From assembly GCA_005893185.1 (NCBI GenBank), contig VBOS01000194.1, forward strand, positions 1 to 5,722: a stretch of 5,722 bases of DNA, given 5' to 3'. The translations under genes were made by a program, and so were the position numbers. The DNA comes from Candidatus Eiseniibacteriota bacterium. GTDB lineage: Bacteria; Eisenbacteria; RBG-16-71-46. The notes beneath the pieces were generated by a model. The model made no database searches and was not told where the DNA came from. It saw only the letters and a program-made list of their open reading frames with translations. The first letter of the stretch is position 1. Every line of letters begins with the position of its first letter. Positions 1-5,722 of the stretch are shown here, in pieces.

Positions 1-380
1 CGAGCCGGTCGTGCTCGCCCGACAGCAGGCTCCTGAGCTCGAGCTCGGAGACCTGCGCCTCCACCCCTTCCAGGTCCTTCGACAGATCGCCGAGCAGCTG
101 GTCGTCGCCCTCGCCTTCCGCCAGCTCGAGCAGCTCCTCCAGGTGCCGCAGCGCCTGATCGCGCGCGCCCCACTCCTCGAGCGTGCGCTTGGCGCGCTTG
201 AGGAGCACAACGGTCTTCTGCGCCTCATCGGGCCGGTCCCAGAACCCGGGCTGCGCCATGCGCTGCTCGAGCTCGCTCACCTCGCGCGCGCGCGCTTCGA
301 CGTCAAAGATACCTCCGCAACCCCTCGAGGGTTTCGCGGGCCTGGTCGAGCCGCTTCTTCAGATCGGCGGTGGTCAGCAT
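1..380 (-). CDS. prfB: Peptide chain release factor 2 (RF2), 3' end outside window, read through a programmed +1 frameshift
   Basis: RF2 ends translation at UAA and UGA. The window holds about 126 N-terminal residues. The first 25 codons read MLTTADLKKRLDQARETLEG and then LRRYL, followed by an in-frame TGA (305-303). Skipping one base at CTT-T continues as DVEARAREVSELEQRMAQ, then PGFWDRPDEAQK (a typical RF2 N-domain motif), a long helical region with LEELLELAEGEGD, and LLSGEHDRL at the window edge. These match the helical first domain of class I release factors. The SPF stop-recognition and GGQ catalytic motifs lie beyond the edge. The ATG at 380 is inside the end of coaE (ATGCTGA, 7-nt overlap) and has a strong Shine-Dalgarno. 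A caller that ignores recoding would record only a 25-residue peptide or miss the gene. I am very sure of the family because the N-terminus and the recoding site agree. Confidence 0.93.
302..316 (-). promoter_or_regulatory. prfB: RF2 autoregulatory programmed +1 ribosomal frameshift site
   Basis: On the minus strand the order is GGAGG (316-312), TAT (311-309), CTT (308-306), TGA (305-303), C (302). All known elements are present: an internal Shine-Dalgarno-like stimulator 3 nt before the slippery CTT, a poorly terminating TGA-C context, and a reading frame continuing at +1 (GAC GTC GAA). The stop is codon 26, as in E. coli prfB. Established mechanism: low RF2 lets the ribosome slip from CUU to UUU and make full RF2, while high RF2 ends translation at the UGA, giving negative feedback. 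Confidence 0.96.
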
Positions 381-1024
381 GGTGCTCCTCTTCCCGCGCG
401 CAGCCGGCTCACCGCCTCGCGCGCCGCGCGCGCGAGCGCTTCCGGCGTTCCGTCGTTGTCGAGCGTGACGTCGGCGGCCGCGCTCGAGGCCTCGTTCGAA
501 TCCTGAGCCGCCAGTCGCGCGCGGGCTTCGGCCTCGCTCCAGCCCCGGCCGCGCACGAGGCGCGCCACCTGCTCCGACTCGGGCGCAACGACCGCGATCA
601 CCGCGTCGCACTCGCGCTCGAAGCCCCAGCGCGGCATCAAAGCTGCGTCCACCACCACGACACCCCGGAAGCCCTCGCGCCGCAGCTGCCCGATCTCCTC
701 GCGGATGCGAGCAACGATCCGCGGATGGACGAGGCGGTCGAGCCGCGCGCGCGCTTCCGGATCGCGGAAGACGCGGGCCGCGACCCGGCCGCGGTCGAGC
801 GTGCCGTCCGCGCGGTAGACCCCTGCGCCGTACTCCGCGATCAGCCCTTCGCGCACGGCGGGATCGCGGTCCGCGACCTCGTGCCCCACGCGGTCGGCCT
901 CGATCACGCGCGCACCGTCGTGCTCGAGCGCGCGCGCCACCGTGGTCTTGCCGCTGCCCGCGCGCCCGATCAGCCCGAGGATGAAGAGCCCGTCGCCGGC
1001 CGCCGGCCTGCGTTCAATGGACAT
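374..1024 (-). CDS. coaE: Dephospho-CoA kinase
   Basis: CoaE phosphorylates the 3'-hydroxyl of dephospho-CoA with ATP, the last step of coenzyme A synthesis in the cytoplasm. The 216-residue product matches the usual family length (~200). The P-loop is GRAGSGKT (residues 20-27). EADRVGHEV (42-50) corresponds to the family's DAD substrate-binding motif, with a Glu in place of the first Asp. HPRI (100-103), the VVVVDAALMPRWGFE strand and loop (122-136), the lid-type segment RGRGWSEAEARARLAAQ (158-174) and AADVTLDNDG (183-192) are all family features. The ATG at 1024 was chosen because it puts the P-loop at the usual depth; it overlaps the polA stop by 11 nt. An upstream GTG at 1057 would add 11 residues and a 44-nt overlap, and has no Shine-Dalgarno either. 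No clear ribosome binding site precedes either start, so translation probably depends on ribosomes finishing polA. The neighbourhood with polA is known in other bacteria (for example polA-mutM-coaE in Bacillus). Confidence 0.93.
   Translation of the reverse strand: MSIERRPAAGDGLFILGLIGRAGSGKTTVARALEHDGARVIEADRVGHEVADRDPAVREGLIAEYGAGVYRADGTLDRGRVAARVFRDPEARARLDRLVHPRIVARIREEIGQLRREGFRGVVVVDAALMPRWGFERECDAVIAVVAPESEQVARLVRGRGWSEAEARARLAAQDSNEASSAAADVTLDNDGTPEALARAAREAVSRLRAGRGAPC
385..392 (-). promoter_or_regulatory. Ribosome binding site of prfB inside the end of coaE
   Basis: AAGAGGAG at 392-385 is a good anti-SD match 4 nt before the prfB ATG (380-378). It fixes the prfB start and lies within the last codons of coaE, so termination of coaE and initiation of prfB occur at the same spot (ATGCTGA), which suggests translational coupling. 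Confidence 0.75.
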
Positions 1025-1349
1025 CGAACCACGTCGGGCCGCGGCCGACGGTGACACGGAGCGGGACGCTCAATTCGAAGCAGCCCTCCATCTCGGTGCG
1101 CACGCGCTCCGACAAACCACTCGCCTCCTCCGCAGGACACTCCAGCAGCAGCTCGTCGTGGACCTGGAGCAGCAATCTAGCGGAGGGATGCCCGTGCTTC
1201 AAGGATGCGCGGACGCGGATCATCGCCAGCTTCATCAGGTCCGCCGCCGAGCCCTGGATCGGCGTGTTCACCGCAATGCGCTCCGCGAACGCCCGCTCCT
1301 GGCCGTTCTTCGAGTGGATCTCCGGTACCCAGCGCCGCCGGTGCAGCAG

Positions 1350-1377
1350 CGTGGCCACGAATCCCTGCTGCCACGCG
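1350..1377 (-). other. polA frame-change point 2 (apparent ~47-nt deletion)
   Basis: Frame 2 is recognisable to HYFRV (GTG at 1374-1372), and the family sequence resumes in frame 1 at GFVATLLHRRR (GGA at 1364-1362). E. coli Pol I has 20 residues between the matching YF and GYVETL. Here 13 nt separate them, so about 47 nt are missing, with remainder 2 as the shift requires. A perfect 10-bp palindrome CGTGGCCACG sits at 1350-1359, and CGTGGC also occurs at 1375-1370, so the join is flanked by sequence able to form a hairpin. Confidence 0.8.
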
Positions 1378-2054
1378 GAAGTAGTGGGCGATGAAATCCT
1401 GCGCCTCCGGAAGCCCGATGCCCATCTGCGCCGACAGGCTGCGGGCCCCCATCCCGTACATGATCCCGAAGTTCACGATCTTCGCCCGCGCGCGCAGCGC
1501 GGGATCGAGGGGTCCGCTCACGTTGAAGATGCGCCGCGCCGTGCTCTCGTGCACGTCCTCGCCGCTCATGAACGCCTGGATGAGCTGGGGATCGCCCGCG
1601 AGGTGCGCCATGACGCGCAGCTCGATCTGCGAGTAGTCGGCGCCCACCAGCACCCGGCCGGGCGGGGCGACGAAGGCGCGGCGGATGTCGCGGCCCTGCG
1701 GCGAGCGGATCGGGATGTTCTGGAGGTTGGGGTCGCTCGAGGCCAGTCGCCCGGTGGCTGCGCCCGCCTGCTCGTACGTCGTGCGGACGCGGCCGTCCGC
1801 GGGGTCGGCGGCGGCGGGCAGAGCGTCGAGGTACGTGGACTTGAGCTTGGTGAGCGCGCGGTACTCGAGCAGCTTCGCCGGAAACGGATGCGCACGGCCC
1901 AGCTCCTCGAGCACGTCGGAGCGTGTCGAGAGCGCACCCTTGGGCGTCCTCCCGCCCGGCTCGAGGCCCAGCTTCTCGAACAGGAGCTTCGCGACCTGGG
2001 GGCCGCTCTCGAGGTTGATCTCCTCTCCCGCCAGCTCGAGCAGCTCGCGCCGCA

Positions 2055-2069
2055 GGCGCTCGCCCGCTC
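2055..2069 (-). other. polA frame-change point 1 (apparent ~61-nt deletion)
   Basis: Codons GAG CGG GCG (2069-2061) end the conserved frame-1 reading FEMERA. The conserved reading resumes one frame away as GGC GAG CGC (from 2064), giving GERLRRELLELAGEE. In E. coli Pol I (remembered sequence) 31 residues separate ER from AGEE. Here only 32 nt do, so about 61 nt are missing, and 61 leaves remainder 1 on division by 3, as the frame change requires. The join lies on a small perfect inverted repeat, GGCG-AG-CGCC (2064-2055). Confidence 0.8.
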
Positions 2070-3851
2070 CATCTCGAAGAGCACATCGATCAGCGGGTGC
2101 TCGATGCCGCGGTAGAGCGACCCTTGCTCCCGCGACTCGATCTGCGCGCGCAGGAATTCGGCGAGCGGGAACAGCGCGGCCGCCCGCTGGCACGCCGCCT
2201 CCGCCACATCTCGCACCGGCAGGGCCGCGAGCGGGACGCGCGCCTTCCCGCGCGCGGCGGCCGGCGAGAGCGGGGGCAGCGTCACCCCTAGGAAATCGCG
2301 GGCCAGCCCGTCCAGCGAGTGGTCGCGCATCGGATCGCACAAGAACGAGCCGATGTGGAGGTCGAACTCGAGCCCCGAGAGCGGCCAGCCCAGGCGGGCG
2401 AGCGCGTGGAGGCCGGCCTTGAGATCCACACCCACCTTGGGAGTCGCGGGATCGGCGAGCGCGTGCGCCACCCACTCCCGCGCTCTCGAAGCTACGAGGT
2501 TGGGGCCGGCCTCGTGGCGCAGGGGCAGGTAGCAGGCGGTGCCGTCCCGCGCCGCGAGCGCCAACCCCACCGGACCCGAGCGCCGCGCCTCGGGCCCGTC
2601 GGCCACAGGCAGGATCGCGAGGCCGTGAAGCGAGCGCGCGAGCACCTGATGGAGCCGTTCCTCGAGCGCTTCCTGCTCCTTCCGCGCTTCCTCGGTCGCA
2701 GCTTGGCTCGACCACAGGTCGAGCGTCTCCTGGACCACCAGGCCGGGCGCGGAAGCAGCAGGCGGGGAAGATGCGAATGCGGGCGGCGCGGTGGCGGGCA
2801 GCGGAGGTGGCGTTGCAAGCGCCGGCGCGGCGGACGGGGCGCTGAGCGGAGGCGGTGCGGGCGGTCGCGCGGCCGGCACGGGCGCCGCGAGCCTCACGCC
2901 CGGGGCGGGCGTCTCGGCCGCGGTCCCGCGGCGCTCCGGGCTGCGTCCCGGCGGAGCAACGCCGGCTTCGTCGTCCGCCACCCCCACCTCCTCCGCCACG
3001 CGCTTCAGCCGCGCGATCTCGTGATGCTCCGCGAACGCGAGCAGCGCGTCGCGGCGGATCGGCCCGCAACGCAGATCCCCGATCGCCCACGGGAGGTCGA
3101 GGTCGGTCTTCACCGTGACCAGCTCGCGAGAGAGATAGGCCTGCTCGCGGTGAGCGGCGAGCCTCGAGCGCACAGCCTCGCGCTTCACATCGGCGAGGCG
3201 CGCATAGAGCGCGTCGATCGATCCGAACTCGCGGATCAGCTCGACCGCGGTCTTCTCCCCCACGCCGGGGACGCCGGGCACGTTGTCGCTCGTGTCCCCC
3301 ATGAGCGCCAGGACGTCGCGCACCTGCTCGGGTGGCACGCCCCATTTCTCGACCACCTCGGCGCGGCCCACCCACTCGTAGTCTTCGCGCGTGGAAGGCG
3401 ACAGCAGTCGGACGCGATCGGTGACGAGCGGCAGCATGTCCTTGTCGCTCGTCACCAGGGCGACCTCGTATCCCGCGCGCTCGCCGGCTGTCGCGAGCGT
3501 CGCCATCACGTCGTCGGCCTCGACGCCGGGGACTTCGAGCACCGGCAGCCCCAGCGCGTGCGCCAGGTCCTCCAGCGCCGGGATCTGCGCGAGCAGATCG
3601 GCCGGCATGGGCTTGCGCGTGGCCTTGTAGTCGGCGTAGCGCTCGTGGCGAAACGTGGGCCCCGGACCGTCCCAGGCCAGCGCCCAGTACTCGGGCTGCT
3701 CCTCGCGCCGGATCTTGAGGGCGGTGTTCGCGAGCCCGAAGATCGCGGAGGTGTTCTCGCCGCGCGAGTTGACGAGCGGCCGCCGGATGAACGCGTAGTA
3801 GGCGCGATACGCGAGGCCCATCGCGTCCAGCACGAAGAGACGGGGCATGGG

Positions 3852-5722
3852 TCAGGGCGCCTCGACCCCGGGGCCCTTGTCGTGCGCCGGGGGCGTCCGA
3901 GGCGGCGCGGGCGGGGATACGGCCGTTCTGAGCCTTTCGAACAACCAGTCGAGAAAGAACTTCGCGAATGCCTGGTCGTCGGTGACACGCTTGTAGAACC
4001 CGAAGTTGGTCTCGACCATCTCCTGCAGCTCGTCGGTCACGACATGGTCGAAGGTGAGCCGTGCGTTCTCAGGGACGTTCGCGCGGATGCTGGCGGCCAG
4101 CGCCTCGTTCCCGGCGAGCTTCTGCTCGAGCTGCTCGATCACAACGCGGTCGTCCTGGCCGAAGTCAGTCCCGAAGCGCTCGTTGAGGTCCCGAATGATC
4201 TTCGAGAGCGGCTGCGTCACCGCCTGGGCCGGATTCGCCCCGATGGGCTCGAGCTCCGATTGCCCCCGTTCGAGCGCGATCTTCCCGCTCCGCGTCTGCC
4301 GCACGCGGTAGGACTCCATGTCGATGTGCTGCTGGATCTCGCGCGGCAGCTCGTCGCGTCCCGCGGGCAAGTAGCGCCGCAGCAGGCGGGCGAATACATA
4401 GAGCTTCTCAAGACTCGCGTCGACAAACGTGAGCACCTGGGAGAGAAAGGCATAGAGCCGCACGTAGTCCCCCAGCTTGCTGCGGAAGGCCGCCGCCTCT
4501 TCGGCGCCAAGACCCGCGAAGCGATCCACGACCGGCCGCAGCGCGGCGTAGTAGCGGTCGTGCGAGGTCTTCGGCGCGAAGTAGAGTTTCGCGAATGCCT
4601 CGACATCGGCATCCGAGTACAGGTGGAACTCCCCCAGCTCGCGTTGCAGGTCGTAGAGCAGGTTGGGTTCCGTGGGCGCCAAGAGGATCGTCTTTTCGAA
4701 GTAGGGCTGAAACGCCTTCTGGATCTCGTCTGCATCGTTCGCGAAGTCCAGCACCAGGGTGTCGCTCTTTCCGGGGTGGGTGCGGTTGAGCCGCGACAGC
4801 GTCTGGACCGCGTTCACGCCGCTCAGCTTCTTGTCCACGTACATGGTGTGAAGCAGCGGCTGGTCGAAACCGGTCTGGAACTTCTCCGCCACGATCAGCA
4901 GCCGGTACTCCGGCCGCTTGAAGGTCTCGGCGGTCTGGGCCTCGGGGAAGCCGTTCATGCTGGCTTCGGTGTGTTTCGCGCCACCGTCGTCGACATCTCC
5001 CGAGAAGGCGATCAGTGCTCTCCAGGGCCATCCCTGCTCTTTCAGGTAGCGGTCCACGGCGAGCTTGTAGCGCACGCAATGAAGCCGCGAACGCGTGACG
5101 ATCATCGCCTTGGCACGACCGTCGATCTGACGCGTCACGCGCTCGTGGAAGTGGCCGAGCATGATCTCGACCTTCTTCTGGATCGCGTGCTCGTGGAGGT
5201 CCACGAACGAACGCAGCAGGTAGGACGCCTTGCTGCGATCGAAGTGCGGATCCGACTCGGACTTCTTGAGCAGGCTCCAGTAGACCTGGTAGGTGGTGTA
5301 GTTCTCGAGCACATCGAGGATGAAGCCTTCCTCGATCGCCTGCCTCATCGAGTAGAGGCTGAACGGTTCGAACTTCCCGTCTGGCTGGCGGGCGCCGAAG
5401 AGCTCCAGCGTCTTCGCCTTGGGCGTCGCGGTGAATGCGAAGGTCGAGAGGTTGGGCAGCCGCCCGCGCCCGCGCATCGCGGCGGCGATGCGATCCTCGA
5501 TGTCCTCCTCCCCGTCCTGCTCCGCCTTCTCCGCCGCCGCGAGGTCATCGGTCGCGAGCACCGTCTTCAGTCCCCGCGCGCTCTCCCCGGACTGCGACGA
5601 GTGCGCCTCGTCGACGATCACCGCGAACCGTTTGCCCGGGAGTTCTCCGACCTGGCCCGCGATCACCGGGAACTTCTGGAGCGTGCTGACGATGATCTTC
5701 TTTCCAGCTTCCAGGGCCTCCC
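3852..5722 (-). CDS. hsdR: Type I restriction endonuclease, motor subunit R (HsdR), 5' end outside window
   Basis: This is the C-terminal ~622 residues of HsdR, the ATP-dependent DNA translocase and nuclease subunit of a type I restriction-modification complex (with HsdM and HsdS). The frame is open to the window edge, where it reads EALEAGKKIIVSTLQKFPVI. Visible SF2 helicase motifs are the TLQKF segment near the edge, DEAH at 5612-5601, FTATPK (TATP from 5432), the AMIVTRSRLHCVRY segment, TGFDQP, and QTLSRLNR at 4805-4782. These are followed by a helical C-terminal domain ending in FFLDWLFERLR. The PD-(D/E)XK nuclease domain and Walker A motif should lie in the missing N-terminus (about 350-400 residues, from family length). 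No frameshift is seen. The last ~20 residues (from SPPAPPRTPP to the end) are Pro-rich and look unlike a folded tail. The stop lies 3 nt before the polA start. Some interior lines are only 50-57% GC by hand count, lower than in the following genes, which fits acquisition by transfer. hsdM and hsdS are not in the window. Confidence 0.93.
   Translation of the reverse strand, partial: EALEAGKKIIVSTLQKFPVIAGQVGELPGKRFAVIVDEAHSSQSGESARGLKTVLATDDLAAAEKAEQDGEEDIEDRIAAAMRGRGRLPNLSTFAFTATPKAKTLELFGARQPDGKFEPFSLYSMRQAIEEGFILDVLENYTTYQVYWSLLKKSESDPHFDRSKASYLLRSFVDLHEHAIQKKVEIMLGHFHERVTRQIDGRAKAMIVTRSRLHCVRYKLAVDRYLKEQGWPWRALIAFSGDVDDGGAKHTEASMNGFPEAQTAETFKRPEYRLLIVAEKFQTGFDQPLLHTMYVDKKLSGVNAVQTLSRLNRTHPGKSDTLVLDFANDADEIQKAFQPYFEKTILLAPTEPNLLYDLQRELGEFHLYSDADVEAFAKLYFAPKTSHDRYYAALRPVVDRFAGLGAEEAAAFRSKLGDYVRLYAFLSQVLTFVDASLEKLYVFARLLRRYLPAGRDELPREIQQHIDMESYRVRQTRSGKIALERGQSELEPIGANPAQAVTQPLSKIIRDLNERFGTDFGQDDRVVIEQLEQKLAGNEALAASIRANVPENARLTFDHVVTDELQEMVETNFGFYKRVTDDQAFAKFFLDWLFERLRTAVSPPAPPRTPPAHDKGPGVEAP

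Larger units (their letters stand above)
1014..3848 (-). pseudogene. polA: DNA polymerase I, split by two frame-changing deletions (pseudogene or sequence error)
   Basis: DNA polymerase I fills gaps and removes RNA primers in replication and repair. The start MPRLFVLDAMGLAYRAYYAF is typical of the family. The 5'-nuclease domain (residues ~1-290) is intact, with D8, WDGPGPTFRHERYADYKATR, EADD (110-113), TSDKD (133-137) and GDTSDNVPGVPGVGEKTA (184-201). Residues ~295-385 are a Pro/Ala-rich linker. Residues ~405-575 are an exonuclease-like domain lacking the catalytic acids. The polymerase domain starts at residue ~585, but frame 1 is lost after FEMERA (residue 596, about 2061). It continues in frame 2 from GERLRRELLELAGEE to HYFRV (about 1372), which includes motif A DYSQIELR (1638-1615) and motif B R..AK...FG..YG (from 1494). 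It then returns to frame 1 from GFVATLLHRRRWVPEI (1364), with motif C VHDE and stop TGA at 1016-1014. As written, translation would stop at 1566, giving 760 residues with no working polymerase domain. Restoring the two apparent deletions would give about 980 residues. A weak GAGG lies 11 nt upstream of the ATG. Family identity is certain; whether it is a true pseudogene is not. Confidence 0.93.

Noticed and set aside
118..136. Exact 19-nt repeat shared with 2028-2046
   Set aside because: Both copies encode the same ELLELA-type helix residues in prfB and polA with preferred GC-rich codons; chance similarity is enough and no mobile structure surrounds them.
303..382. Stop codon in prfB read as a nonsense mutation
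   Set aside because: The GGAGG-TAT-CTT-TGA-C context at codon 26 is the known programmed frameshift, not damage.
11..1054. 347-codon plus-strand open frame opposite prfB and coaE
   Set aside because: It is antisense to two recognised genes, its translation is Arg/Ala/Leu-rich with no family features, and long antisense frames are expected at this GC content.
1362..2064. Programmed frameshifting or an intron as the explanation for the polA frame changes
   Set aside because: Residues are missing at both joins, no slippery sequence is present, and an intron or intein would add sequence, not remove it.
1051..2115. 354-codon plus-strand open frame opposite polA
   Set aside because: Its translation has no recognisable domain and the opposite strand carries clear polymerase motifs.
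2064..3375. Upstream part of the long minus-strand frame that carries motifs A and B
   Set aside because: Before 2064 this frame is Arg/Gly-rich nonsense overlapping the intact polA nuclease frame; only its part from about 2064 to 1372 is real coding.
3849..3900. GC-rich inverted-repeat-like sequence near the hsdR stop as a terminator
   Set aside because: No clean stem followed by a T-run on the minus strand; it lies in coding sequence directly before polA.

Overview
This is a GC-rich (roughly 70%) bacterial window in which every gene lies on the minus strand. Reading from high to low coordinates, the order is hsdR (5' end beyond the window), polA, coaE, prfB (3' end beyond the window). There is essentially no intergenic DNA: hsdR and polA are 3 nt apart, polA and coaE overlap by 11 nt, and coaE and prfB overlap by 7 nt. 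The window therefore looks like one transcription unit with translational coupling. No RNA gene, CRISPR array, insertion sequence or terminator was found, and no stretch over 300 nt lacks a gene. The long plus-strand open frames are antisense shadows typical of GC-rich DNA. The phylum cannot be fixed from this sequence; the GC content and compact layout fit many environmental lineages.

Region 3852-5722 encodes the C-terminal two thirds of a type I restriction endonuclease motor subunit (HsdR). Its helicase motifs, from DEAH through the last arginine-rich motif, are intact. It is an accessory defence gene placed directly upstream of housekeeping genes, and its interior has patches of lower GC.

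Region 1014-3848 is DNA polymerase I. The 5'-nuclease domain is intact. The 3'-5' exonuclease-like domain has lost its catalytic acidic residues, which suggests a polymerase without proofreading. The polymerase domain is split over two reading frames by two short deletions, near 2061 and near 1370. By alignment to the remembered E. coli sequence these remove about 61 and 47 nt. The stretch between them, which carries motifs A and B, is out of frame, while the last segment with motif C returns to the original frame. Sequence conservation in all three pieces means the lesions are either very recent or assembly/sequencing errors.

Region 374-1024 is dephospho-CoA kinase (coaE), the last step of coenzyme A synthesis. 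Region 1-380 is the start of peptide chain release factor 2 (prfB). It carries the classic autoregulatory +1 programmed frameshift (GGAGG, TAT, CTT, TGA, C) at codon 26, the same codon position as in E. coli.

No wholly new system was found. The points worth a second look are the double lesion in polA, the hsdR-polA junction without a promoter region, the loss of proofreading residues, and the RF2 recoding site.
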